Origin: Spirochaetaceae bacterium
GTDB lineage: Bacteria > Spirochaetota > Leptospiria > Leptospirales > Leptonemataceae
Assembly (NCBI GenBank): GCA_002729885.1
Contig: PBUB01000021.1
Location: 348,451 to 412,450, forward strand
Direction: 5' to 3'
DNA length: 64,000 bases
Shown here: positions 51,929-60,032 of the stretch, piece after piece
Position numbering within the stretch: position 1 is the first letter of the stretch
Layout of the letters: each line of letters starts with the position of its first letter
Program-made: the position numbers and the translations under genes
Notes under the pieces: model-generated
What the model was told of the DNA's origin: nothing
Seen by the model: the letters and a program-made list of their open reading frames with translations, nothing else
The model's database searches: none

Positions 51929-53487
51929 CCGAAGTACACTGGCTGGATTTATCCCTGATTATCGCCTATCTGTTAGGTCTCATTGCCTTCGGGATCTACA
52001 TTTCCAGCGGAGTCAAAACAGGCACCGATTACTTTCTGGCCGGTAAGAGCCTGCCGTTCTGGGTCATTGGAATGTCTATCATTGGAACGAACATCGGCTC
52101 CAATGACTATGTTGGTTCTGCAGGCAATGCCTATAGTATCGGGTTGGCCCAGGCGAATTTCGAATGGATTGGAGCCATACCGGCCATGGTGCTGGGTGCA
52201 TTTCTTTTTCTTCCTTATTACTGGCGCGCGGGCGTGTACTCCATTCCAGAGTATCTGGGCAAGCGATATGATGAGCGCACTCGCTTTCTAAGCGCAATAA
52301 TCTTCACTGCATTTTCTTTTGTTATCGTAGGGGTTTTTCTCTGGGCCACAACGTTGATGCTGCATACTTACCTGGGCTGGCCTCACTGGGTGGGGATTCT
52401 GGTAACAGGCGTGGTGGTGGGTTTCTATACCGTCACCGGAGGTCTTAAGGCCGTAACCTATTCGGATACAATTCAGCTGGTAATCATGTTTGGTGGCTCC
52501 CTGGGTGTTGCCTACTTTGGGATTGAACAGGCTGGCGGGCTGGATGCATTTTTTTCAAAACTGCAGACCGAACATCCAGACAAGCTAAGAGTATTTCTAC
52601 CTGCGGATCATCCTGATTTTCCCTGGCCGGGAGTGCTTCTGGGACTGGCCATGGTGCTTTCGCCGGCCTACTGGTGTGCGAATCAGGCGGTATTGCAGAG
52701 GACGCTGGCTGCGCGTTCTCAATGGGACAGCCAGGCATCCATGCTGTTTGCCGCTTTCGCGAAGACCTTTATCCCTCTTTTGATAATTCTGCCCGGATTT
52801 CTGGTTCTTGTGCTGAGCGCCGAGCCTCTTGCAGATAAAGATCAGGCCTTGCCCTGGATCATAAAGAATGTGCTGCCCCCCGGTCTTTCTGGACTGCTTT
52901 TCGTTGCATTTATCGCAGCTCTACAGTCTTCAGTGGACTCCACGCTAAACTCTGCTTCCACGATGTTTACCAGGGACATTTACGGAGTCTGGAAAGATGG
53001 ATTTAGAAGAAAGCTGCATCCAGAAAGCGAAACAGAAACCAGCGAGCGCGAAAGTCATGAATTGCGCCTCGGAAGAATTGTAACATTCGCCGGTCTGGTG
53101 TTTGGCATGGCCTTTGCTCCGGTTACGGGCAAATTCGGAGGTATTTACACGTTCATTCAAGAGTCCCTGGCTCTCTTTCAGGGACCCATTCTGGCCATCC
53201 TGGTTCTGGGAATTCTCAGTCGAAGACCCACTCCCTCCGGGGGTTTTCTGGCATTGCTTTCCGGCTTGCTGGTGGCTGCTCTGCTTCGACTGGTTCTGGA
53301 TTGGAATATGCTCTACGTAGCATTTGGAAGCTTTGTATTCAGTGGACTGTTTCTGATGATTGCTGTTCGCTTTTCGCGGCCTCCAGAGCCGGACCATATC
53401 CAGGGGCTTACCCTGCGGTCTGTAATTGGAGCCACATCCCCGGCTTCGAGTGAAATTGATCAGCCCAGCGGGGGCCATCATGATTGA
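51925..53487 (+). CDS. Sodium:solute symporter (SSS family)
   Basis: A 520-residue transporter with about 13 membrane helices and the LeuT-like SSS fold. Family phrases include DYFLAGKSLPFWVIGMSIIGTNIGSNDYVGSAG near the N-terminus, VTGGLKAVTYSDTIQ, and the Na-binding LLFVAFIAALQSSVDSTLNSASTMFTRDIY. Substrates in the family are sugars, amino acids and carboxylates. Coupling to the aldolase gene and to a 59-residue membrane protein suggests uptake of an organic acid or sugar, but the substrate is unknown. Confidence 0.95.
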   Translation: MTEVHWLDLSLIIAYLLGLIAFGIYISSGVKTGTDYFLAGKSLPFWVIGMSIIGTNIGSNDYVGSAGNAYSIGLAQANFEWIGAIPAMVLGAFLFLPYYWRAGVYSIPEYLGKRYDERTRFLSAIIFTAFSFVIVGVFLWATTLMLHTYLGWPHWVGILVTGVVVGFYTVTGGLKAVTYSDTIQLVIMFGGSLGVAYFGIEQAGGLDAFFSKLQTEHPDKLRVFLPADHPDFPWPGVLLGLAMVLSPAYWCANQAVLQRTLAARSQWDSQASMLFAAFAKTFIPLLIILPGFLVLVLSAEPLADKDQALPWIIKNVLPPGLSGLLFVAFIAALQSSVDSTLNSASTMFTRDIYGVWKDGFRRKLHPESETETSERESHELRLGRIVTFAGLVFGMAFAPVTGKFGGIYTFIQESLALFQGPILAILVLGILSRRPTPSGGFLALLSGLLVAALLRLVLDWNMLYVAFGSFVFSGLFLMIAVRFSRPPEPDHIQGLTLRSVIGATSPASSEIDQPSGGHHD

Positions 53488-53659
53488 TATTAACTGGCCC
53501 AGGGTTCTGGCCATTGGCTTCATGCTCATCATCCTGACGCTCTGCTTCCTGCTTCCCGGTCCCCTTCATTACCGGGCTTCTCTGAAAGGATGGAAGGATT
53601 TAAGGATCTGGGCTGTGATTTTGATTGCCATTCAGGTTTTCCTTTACTGGATCTTCTAG
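53480..53659 (+). CDS. Small two-helix membrane protein coupled to the SSS symporter
   Basis: A 59-residue protein. The ATG at 53480 overlaps the end of the symporter gene, so the two are co-translated. It has two hydrophobic helices (about 8-28, VLAIGFMLIILTLCFLL, and 42-58, IWAVILIAIQVFLYWIF) joined by a basic loop (HYRASLKGWKDLR). It ends at residue Phe59. Small subunits of this kind are known beside SSS transporters (DUF485- and DUF4212-type), but this one does not obviously match those families. A stabilising or regulatory role for the symporter is a reasonable inference. Confidence 0.72.
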   Translation: MIDINWPRVLAIGFMLIILTLCFLLPGPLHYRASLKGWKDLRIWAVILIAIQVFLYWIF

Positions 53660-53682
53660 GTATATCGCACGAAATTGACACT

Positions 53683-54621
53683 ATGGCGGACAAGAATAGC
53701 GAAAGCCAGGCTGAATCCGGTGCGAATACAGATTCTGCACCCGGTGCAGCCAATCAGGAAAGCCAGGCTCGAAGAAGCATTCGTCAGACACTTTCGCTTC
53801 TACCAGGCAGACGATGGGACTATTTCCTCCTCTCGCTGGTGGTAATCGATACCCTTCTTCTGTTACTTCGTGGCTCCTACGATGTATTTCTGGATCGCCG
53901 GGTTTCTCTGGGCCTTATCGGTTTTGACTTTTTCGTCCTGACTCTCTGGGGTATCGACTTCTTGCGCAAGCTCTGGAAAGAAGAGGATCGATGGAAATTC
54001 ATCACCAGAAACTGGTATGAAGTGGTGGGTCTTGTCCCTATAGTAATGCTTCGTCCATTCCTGTTACTCAGAGGGCTGAAACTGGGTATCGCATTCTACA
54101 AGCTGGGAAAAGCATCCGAGAATGTTAGCCAGTCTCTGACCAGGGAAATCACATTTCGCTTTCGGGACATCATTGTAGATACAATCGCAGATGCTGTATT
54201 TCTGCAATCTCTCGGTCGTGTGGAAGAAGTGATGAGCCGACTGAATTACGCAGAGCTTGCGCGAAAGGCTTTCCAGAACCATCAGGAGGAGCTGGATGCC
54301 CTGGTAAAAGACTCACTTCATTCCAAGAGCATGATGGGAGAGCTCAGTCGAGTTCCCTTTATGGATGGGTTCATAAATCGAATCGGCACCGATGTAAGTA
54401 AGATCATCAGCGAAGTGCTGGAAGCAGAAGTGGCCGGAAGCATCATGAAAGAGATTACCAGGGGTATTCTTGCGGAGATGCATGAAAGGGTTCGTCAGCT
54501 GGATGTAGAAAGGATTACATCGGATGGCCGAACTCGAAAGCGATGGTCTGCCACGGTCCAGACCCCGGAGGACCTGGCTGAAATGAATGCAGAACCAGGC
54601 TCCAGGGGAGTGGAGTCCTGA
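53683..54621 (+). CDS. Membrane protein with voltage-sensor-like segments, no pore
   Basis: A 312-residue protein from the ATG at 53683. A Ser/Gln/Ala-rich polar head (about 1-40) is followed by four hydrophobic segments (about 50-150). The last of these, RPFLLLRGLKLGIAFYKLG, has regularly spaced Arg/Lys like an S4 helix; the third ends with FLRKLWKEEDRWKFITRNWYEVVGL, resembling the S3 region of ion-channel voltage sensors. No S5-S6 pore or TxGYG filter follows. Residues 160-310 are a soluble helical domain with coiled-coil character. It may be a voltage- or lipid-sensing regulator, or a distant ion transporter. It follows the small membrane protein after 23 bases. The 184 bases after it are gene-free. 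Confidence 0.65.
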   Translation: MADKNSESQAESGANTDSAPGAANQESQARRSIRQTLSLLPGRRWDYFLLSLVVIDTLLLLLRGSYDVFLDRRVSLGLIGFDFFVLTLWGIDFLRKLWKEEDRWKFITRNWYEVVGLVPIVMLRPFLLLRGLKLGIAFYKLGKASENVSQSLTREITFRFRDIIVDTIADAVFLQSLGRVEEVMSRLNYAELARKAFQNHQEELDALVKDSLHSKSMMGELSRVPFMDGFINRIGTDVSKIISEVLEAEVAGSIMKEITRGILAEMHERVRQLDVERITSDGRTRKRWSATVQTPEDLAEMNAEPGSRGVES

Positions 54622-54805
54622 GACCTGCCAGCTATCAAGTCAATTGTTGGGTCTGAGATCCACTACTCCATCATTTCAAATTCCGGCATTGATTGTCATT
54701 TATTTGCAGCCAGAGCGCCAGTTTCCGCCGGTTTCCGGCAACTATGAAGTCCTTATGATTTCACAATTGAGTTGATCTACAGAGCGGTTCCATTTAGGTT
54801 TCGTC

Positions 54806-55591
54806 ATGGACCTTGGAGTTAATGATAAGGTATATTTCCTGGCGGCTTCCACCAGGGGGCTTGGTCGGGCGGTAGCTCATGAATTAAAGGAATCCGGCGC
54901 CTCCGTATTTTTGGGCGGAAGGGACGAAGAAACTCTGCTACAAACGCTCAAAGAGATGGGCGCAGATCAGGATCGTAAGGTACACGGCGCTGTACTGGAT
55001 GCTTCGTCTGCAGATAGCATAGAGAAATGGATAGAAGAGGGATTGCATACCTTTGGACGGATGGATGGTTTTCTGGTGAACGCCGGAGGACCCCCTGCAG
55101 GAAAATTTAAAGACTTTGATGATTCCGATTTCGATGCTGCGTATCAGTTAACCTTGATGAGTGCTGTGCGAATGATCCGTGAATCCTTGCCCGCCCTTCG
55201 AGGTAGCAAAGGGAACATTCTTATAGTTACTTCCCTTTCGGTTCGCGAGCCGGTGGATAATCTCATTCTTTCCAACGTATTTCGAAGCGGCGTGAATGCA
55301 CTAATGAAAACCCTATCCAGAGAGCTCATCGATGATGGCATTCGGACGAACTGTATTGCCCCGGGACTGATATCTACGGATCGGCTGGAAAAAATCGAAA
55401 AATCCACGGCAGAAGCAACGGGAAAGAATCAAAACGAGGTGCGAAAAGAAATGCAGGCCGGTATTCCCATGCATAGATACGGGGATCCATCGGAATTCGG
55501 CCGAGTGGGTGCCTTTTTACTTTCGCCGGCTGCATCCTACATCAACGGTGAATCGATTCAGGTGGATGGAGGACTGGCGAAAGGCGTATGA
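54806..55591 (+). CDS. SDR family oxidoreductase with altered catalytic motif
   Basis: A 261-residue short-chain dehydrogenase. The cofactor loop STRGLGRA (variant of TGxxxGxG) is at about 15-22 and NAGGPPAGK is the second signature. The catalytic Ser is likely in VTSLSVREP. The YxxxK pair is replaced: the aligned segment reads [12 protein letters not shown], with Ser for Tyr and Arg for Lys. The C-terminal IQVDGG is normal. This variant group is found in bacteria, and its catalytic status is unclear; it may act on different substrates or be a binding protein. The stop overlaps the purE start (ATGA). Confidence 0.83.
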   Translation: MDLGVNDKVYFLAASTRGLGRAVAHELKESGASVFLGGRDEETLLQTLKEMGADQDRKVHGAVLDASSADSIEKWIEEGLHTFGRMDGFLVNAGGPPAGKFKDFDDSDFDAAYQLTLMSAVRMIRESLPALRGSKGNILIVTSLSVREPVDNLILSNVFRSGVNALMKTLSRELIDDGIRTNCIAPGLISTDRLEKIEKSTAEATGKNQNEVRKEMQAGIPMHRYGDPSEFGRVGAFLLSPAASYINGESIQVDGGLAKGV

Positions 55592-56118
55592 CTCAATCCA
55601 TGAAAGAACAGAAAAGCGGGGAAGGTGGATCGAGCCGGCCTATGGTAGGAATCATCATGGGCAGTAACTCGGATTGGGATACCATGAAAGGTGCTCGAGA
55701 CATTCTCAAAGAATTTGGTGTTCCCTTCGAAGCTCTGGTAGTGTCCGCTCATCGGACCCCAGAAAAAATGTATGAGTATGCATCCCAGGCCAGGGGAAAG
55801 GGTATCCAGGTGATTATCGCAGGCGCCGGAGGTGCCGCTCATCTTCCAGGGATGACTGCTTCATTGACGACGCTTCCGGTGATCGGGGTGCCTGTTCAGA
55901 GCAAGGCACTCAGCGGATTGGATTCGTTACTCTCTATTGTGCAAATGCCTGCAGGCATTCCTGTGGCTACCACAGCCATCGGTAGTTCAGGAGCAAAGAA
56001 TGCAGGTCTTCTTGCCGTTCAAATCTTAAGTCTCAGGGATGAAACCCTGGCTTCCAGGCTGGAAAGCTACCGCCAGTCATTGAAGGAAATGGTAGATCAA
56101 ATGAAGCTGGAAGACTGA
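55588..56118 (+). CDS. purE: N5-carboxyaminoimidazole ribonucleotide mutase
   Basis: A 176-residue class I PurE that rearranges N5-CAIR to CAIR in purine synthesis. The conserved [13 protein letters not shown] (phosphate binding), [14 protein letters not shown] (catalytic His), [26 protein letters not shown] and [17 protein letters not shown] are all present. The first 15 residues before the fold ([16 protein letters not shown]) are extra. It is coupled to the SDR gene upstream and lies 23 bases from purK; together they convert AIR to CAIR. Confidence 0.97.
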   Translation: MTQSMKEQKSGEGGSSRPMVGIIMGSNSDWDTMKGARDILKEFGVPFEALVVSAHRTPEKMYEYASQARGKGIQVIIAGAGGAAHLPGMTASLTTLPVIGVPVQSKALSGLDSLLSIVQMPAGIPVATTAIGSSGAKNAGLLAVQILSLRDETLASRLESYRQSLKEMVDQMKLED

Positions 56119-56141
56119 TCCGGCTCATTTTTTCTGGCTGC

Positions 56142-57422
56142 ATGTCTGCTATTCGAAAGCCAGTTCTACCGCCGGCCACCCTGGGAATCCTGGGAGGCGG
56201 ACAACTGGGGCGAATGATGGCCCAGGAAGCCAGAAGGATGGGCTACGGAGTTGCGGTTCTGGATCCCTCACCAGGTTGTCCTGCATCTCATCTTGCAGAC
56301 CACCATATCCAGGCAGATTTTTCGGATGCTGCTGCCGTGCGAAAGCTGGCTTCTCTGTCTGCCGTAATGACTTTTGAATTTGAAAATGTGGATCCTTCCG
56401 TAATGGATGGCCTGGAGTCCTTTCCATCCCTGGATCCACTGTTTATTAGCCGAAACCGCTGGAGAGAAAAGAACCTGGCTCGAAATCTGGGAATCTCCAC
56501 CGCTCCCTTTTTTGCTGTCAATTCCCTGTCCGATCTGCGATCTGCGTGCGCGAATCCAGAGATCCAGAAATGTAAGGGCGCCATTCTGAAAACCTGTGAA
56601 GGCGGCTACGATGGAAAAGGACAGTGGAGATTGCAAAAGGAAGATTTGGATGCAGCAAAGACTACCATTTCCCTCGATCAATTCGCAGAGTCTCTAAACC
56701 AGGAACTTCGCACAATATTTACCGGCCCGCGTGCCGACTTTTCATCCACGACCACGGGAAGCGATGGCGCTGCCTTCGAGCCCTCAATCGCAATGGCCTC
56801 GGAACAAACTCCTGAGTTCATCCTGGAAGGTATGGTGGATTTTTCTCTTGAATTCAGCATTGTAGGCACAGGATTTTCCGACGGAAGCTTTCATTGCTAT
56901 GCTCCTGTGCGAAACGAACATAGAAATGGCATTCTTCATAGAAGCCTCTCTTCTGCGAATCTGGAAAAGGAATCCAGGGACCTGGCTGTGCAGTATGCCA
57001 GCAGCCTTTCGCAGCACTTCCGTTACGTAGGCACCTTTGCTGTGGAATTCTTTCTGGAAAATGGAAAACCTGTATTCAATGAGATGGCTCCCCGTCCGCA
57101 CAACTCCGGCCATCTTACCATGGATGCGAAAATAAGCTCTCAGTTCGAGCAGCATATTCGCGCAATTTGTAATCTACCTGCAGGCTCTTCGGAAGCACTC
57201 TGCGAAGCAGTAATGATCAATCTGATAGGTGAAGACAATAGTGACCTTTCGGGATTGGAGAAAGCTCTTGAAATTCCCGGTCTTCGCTTTCACTGGTATG
57301 GTAAGACCGAGTCCAGGAAAGGACGTAAAATGGGACACATTACTGCCATTCATCAGGACCTATTTGAAGCAGAGAAAAGGGCGCATCAAGCCTTTGAATG
57401 TCTTGGATGGGCAAGGCAATAG
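56142..57422 (+). CDS. purK: N5-carboxyaminoimidazole ribonucleotide synthetase
   Basis: An ATP-grasp enzyme converting AIR, bicarbonate and ATP to N5-CAIR, 426 residues. The N-terminal loop GILGGGQLGRMMAQEA and TFEFENVD are diagnostic; KTCEGGYDGKGQW is the ATP-grasp Gly loop, and GTFAVEFFLENGKPVFNEMAPRPHNSGHLTMDA is the metal site. It is longer than usual (about 360-390): a Ser/Thr-rich insertion (about 185-225, including TGPRADFSSTTTG) precedes FILEGMVDF. The end overlaps the convergent GNAT gene by 37 bases. Confidence 0.95.
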   Translation: MSAIRKPVLPPATLGILGGGQLGRMMAQEARRMGYGVAVLDPSPGCPASHLADHHIQADFSDAAAVRKLASLSAVMTFEFENVDPSVMDGLESFPSLDPLFISRNRWREKNLARNLGISTAPFFAVNSLSDLRSACANPEIQKCKGAILKTCEGGYDGKGQWRLQKEDLDAAKTTISLDQFAESLNQELRTIFTGPRADFSSTTTGSDGAAFEPSIAMASEQTPEFILEGMVDFSLEFSIVGTGFSDGSFHCYAPVRNEHRNGILHRSLSSANLEKESRDLAVQYASSLSQHFRYVGTFAVEFFLENGKPVFNEMAPRPHNSGHLTMDAKISSQFEQHIRAICNLPAGSSEALCEAVMINLIGEDNSDLSGLEKALEIPGLRFHWYGKTESRKGRKMGHITAIHQDLFEAEKRAHQAFECLGWARQ

Positions 57423-58405
57423 CCCAGCAATCGGTGGCAGCCAGAGACCAGAAATAGATCGGCCAGGGCCAGAACTCCGATTCTACGATTGCTCATGAGA
57501 TAGAGCGGAGTCCAGGAGGGTCGGAATTTATTTTTGAATCTGAACAGACCCATACTGCTGAAAGCAGGTCGCATCAAGTAGTAGCTCGCGAATTTTCGTG
57601 GTTTTTCGAAGTAGCTCAGCGAATCTCCGTTTAGTATGGAATACCCGTTCGCCGCGCTCGATGTTGTATCATTGACCGGGGATTTGAAATGCCGGGAAAG
57701 TCTTAGAAAAGGGACTTCGCCCAGGCTCAAGACCTGGATTCCCTGATTTCGTGCCAGCGAAACAGACTCCAGAATCAGTGCTTCCATGGTGCCCACAGGA
57801 GCAGCTCCGGATCTAAGCAATACTTCCAGGTGTCTTGCACGGGGTCCATTGCGAGACCATCCTACAATGGCCTGGATGATACCGTCCTTTCTATAGAGCA
57901 GAGCCTGCTCCCAGAAATCCGCGTGATTCTGATACAGATGCCTCAGGGATGGTCGTAGTCGATAATGAGAGCGATTTCGCAAGTCCGCGAGACTTTCGTT
58001 CAGAAAAGTTATGTCTTCTTGCGAAAGCGGATCCAGTATCTCTATTGATCCTTTTCTTAATGCTCTCCTGCGCAGTTCCCTGAGGCTTCGATGGGGCTGC
58101 CATGGCGCCGGGCCATCCAGCATCAAAAACGCTTCGATGCCGCTCTGTCTGCTGTACCAGCCCTGTTCAACCAGTACAGACCTATGAACAGGATCACATC
58201 CGCGAATTAGTATATTCCTGCTATCTGCTTCAGCCTTGAGAGCTGCCACCAGATCCAGATTCGAACCCACCAGCGCTGTATAGATCCAGTCTTTTCTGGA
58301 TCGGGTCAGACCAAGGCTCATGGGGTAAAAGCCTTGAGCATCGGTAGTTTCTGGCGATGAACCTTTGATGGACCAGCTCAGTGGAAGTCTTGGCAGTCTT
58401 CGCAT
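57386..58405 (-). CDS. DUF2156/MprF C-terminal-like GNAT protein
   Basis: A 339-residue soluble protein of the lysyl-phosphatidylglycerol synthase C-terminal class (DUF2156, dual GNAT fold). The family ending LFRFKNKFRPSWTPLYLM is clear, as are LRELRRRALRKGS and VLSLGEVPFL. In MprF this domain transfers Lys or Ala from aminoacyl-tRNA to phosphatidylglycerol; here the membrane flippase part is missing, so it may modify a lipid or a small molecule at the cytosolic face. The C-terminal GVLALADLFLV is hydrophobic and may touch the membrane. It is convergent with and overlaps purK; divergent from sod. Confidence 0.75.
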   Translation of the reverse strand: MRRLPRLPLSWSIKGSSPETTDAQGFYPMSLGLTRSRKDWIYTALVGSNLDLVAALKAEADSRNILIRGCDPVHRSVLVEQGWYSRQSGIEAFLMLDGPAPWQPHRSLRELRRRALRKGSIEILDPLSQEDITFLNESLADLRNRSHYRLRPSLRHLYQNHADFWEQALLYRKDGIIQAIVGWSRNGPRARHLEVLLRSGAAPVGTMEALILESVSLARNQGIQVLSLGEVPFLRLSRHFKSPVNDTTSSAANGYSILNGDSLSYFEKPRKFASYYLMRPAFSSMGLFRFKNKFRPSWTPLYLMSNRRIGVLALADLFLVSGCHRLLGYCLAHPRHSKA

Positions 58406-58496
58406 TCTAATCTCTTTTTTCGCCGTTCCCTGGGATTGTCCCAGGAAAGGGTTTGACGCATGTCCGATCTGTCCCTTGCTTAAAGAACAAAGAAAT

Positions 58497-58503
58497 AAGG
58501 AGG
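58497..58503 (+). promoter_or_regulatory. Perfect Shine-Dalgarno sequence of sod
   Basis: AAGGAGG ends four bases before the ATG at 58508. It is the only full-length Shine-Dalgarno match I noticed in the window, consistent with high sod expression. Confidence 0.85.
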
Positions 58504-58507
58504 AAGT

Positions 58508-59104
58508 ATGGCACTAACTTTGCCTGATTTACCCTATCCCAAGAACGGACTCGAGCCTCATATATCCGCAAACACGCTCGAGTTTCATTATGGAAAGCAT
58601 CACAATGCTTATGTAACAAATGGAAACAAGCTTATCGAAGGTACTCCTTTCGAGAAAGCAGACATTGAAACCATTATCAAGGAAACAGCAAAAGATTCCT
58701 CCAAAGTTGGCATATTCAATAATGCTGCCCAGGTTTGGAATCATACTTTTTACTGGAACTCAATGAAGCCAAACGGCGGTGGCGAGCCCAAAGGTCCCAT
58801 TGCAGACAAGATTCAGTCTGATTTTGGCGGACTAGACAAATTCGTAGAAGAATTCAAAACAGCGGCAGCAACTCAATTCGGTAGTGGCTGGGCCTGGCTT
58901 GTTCTGGATGGCGGAAAACTCAAGGTTGTAAAGACTCCTAACGCGGAGAATCCTATTGTAACCGGCCAAAAGCCTATTCTAACGATTGATGTGTGGGAAC
59001 ACGCATACTATCTGGATTATCAGAATAAGAGACCCGATTATATTTCTACTTTTGTTGAAAAGCTAGTGAATTGGGACTTCGCTTCCAAGAACCTGGAAAG
59101 CTGA
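58508..59104 (+). CDS. Superoxide dismutase (Fe/Mn family)
   Basis: A 198-residue cytosolic superoxide dismutase. Metal ligands are His27 (LEFHYGKHH), the His in VWNHTFYW, and the Asp and His in [26 protein letters not shown] is the family-specific phrase; Gln at this position and the ALTLPDLPY start point toward the iron-type (SodB-like). No signal peptide is seen. It has a perfect ribosome binding site and codon use richer in AAA, GAA and GGC than neighbours, as expected for a highly made protein. A hairpin at 59161 ends the transcript. Confidence 0.97.
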   Translation: MALTLPDLPYPKNGLEPHISANTLEFHYGKHHNAYVTNGNKLIEGTPFEKADIETIIKETAKDSSKVGIFNNAAQVWNHTFYWNSMKPNGGGEPKGPIADKIQSDFGGLDKFVEEFKTAAATQFGSGWAWLVLDGGKLKVVKTPNAENPIVTGQKPILTIDVWEHAYYLDYQNKRPDYISTFVEKLVNWDFASKNLES

Positions 59105-59160
59105 TATTCAGCCTGGATTCTTAAGAACCTCCCGGGGATAGCCATGGGAGAGAAACTGTA

Positions 59161-59186
59161 GAAAGGCTCGCCACGGCGGGCCTTTC
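59161..59186. terminator. Bidirectional Rho-independent terminator
   Basis: A hairpin with outer arms GAAAGGC and GCCTTTC and inner CGC-CACG-GCG, followed by TTATTGT on the plus strand. It sits between the convergent sod and methyltransferase genes. The GC-rich centre is strong; the T-tract is moderate. Confidence 0.7.
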
Positions 59187-59969
59187 TTATTGTACCTTTA
59201 AGTCAGATTGGGCGGACATCAAGAGAGCTGTATGTCTGGATTTCACGTTTTCTATGGCCTGATGCACGGGAACGGCGGCTTCGGCAAAATGTTCAAGTCC
59301 CCACTTTTCGGGGGCCTTTCGGGGACCATACGTACGACAGGGATCTGCAACAATACACATAGCCCCCATTTCTTGAGCAGAAATACACCAGAGCCTTGCT
59401 CGTTCGGCTACCGACGATTCATAGAATAGATCTCCGAGAATTACAATGTCCGGACTGTGGCGGGGAAGTACGGATTCAGGAGTATCAAAAAGCTCCAGGT
59501 CATCTGTTTTCAGTTGCACTCCATTTCGTCTGGCCATTGCGAGGGTTACCTTTAAAGCCTGGCTGTCATGGTCCGTAGCAATCACATCGCTACCCATTTT
59601 CGCAAAAGCCACAGCCGCCAATCCTGATCCGCAACCGAGTTCCAGAACTCGAAGGTCTTTTAATTCTAGCTCTGTATCCAGCGCGAATCGCGCCAGCATT
59701 CTGGATCCTGGCCATACAATGCACCAGTAAGGAATTTCGTTTCTGTATTGCTCATCCAGACTGCCTGCATATTGCCAGAAGGAACTGAAATCAATTGCTT
59801 CGCGCATATAGATTTCCGGGCAATACATATCTGGTCTGTTTCCCTGGCCAAAGTTGGGAACCGGTGCAGTATCATCCATATTGGCGCGGGCGTTCGAATC
59901 ACCGGCAAGGACTGTGCCCTGCGGAAGAGGCATACCAGGCTCCAGTAAAAAAAGGTCAGCTGACTGCAT
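59187..59969 (-). CDS. SAM-dependent methyltransferase, ETFB-lysine-methyltransferase-like
   Basis: A 260-residue class I methyltransferase starting at the ATG at 59969. The phrase IPYWCIVWPGSRMLARFAL, the SAM loop VLELGCGSGLAAVAFAKMG, IATDHDSQAL and DIVILGDLFYESSVAERARLW closely follow the ETFBKMT/METTL20 group, which methylates Lys of the electron-transfer flavoprotein beta subunit; bacteria have homologues acting on ETFB and ribosomal proteins. The first 60 residues (LFLLEPGMPLPQG...) are extra. No etf genes are in the window. It follows the AraC-type gene by 63 bases. Confidence 0.82.
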   Translation of the reverse strand: MQSADLFLLEPGMPLPQGTVLAGDSNARANMDDTAPVPNFGQGNRPDMYCPEIYMREAIDFSSFWQYAGSLDEQYRNEIPYWCIVWPGSRMLARFALDTELELKDLRVLELGCGSGLAAVAFAKMGSDVIATDHDSQALKVTLAMARRNGVQLKTDDLELFDTPESVLPRHSPDIVILGDLFYESSVAERARLWCISAQEMGAMCIVADPCRTYGPRKAPEKWGLEHFAEAAVPVHQAIENVKSRHTALLMSAQSDLKVQ

Positions 59970-60032
59970 CAATGCGAATACTCTGAAGAACTTGGATGGA
60001 AGAGGGTAGGTTCAATTGAATCCCAGGTCTCA

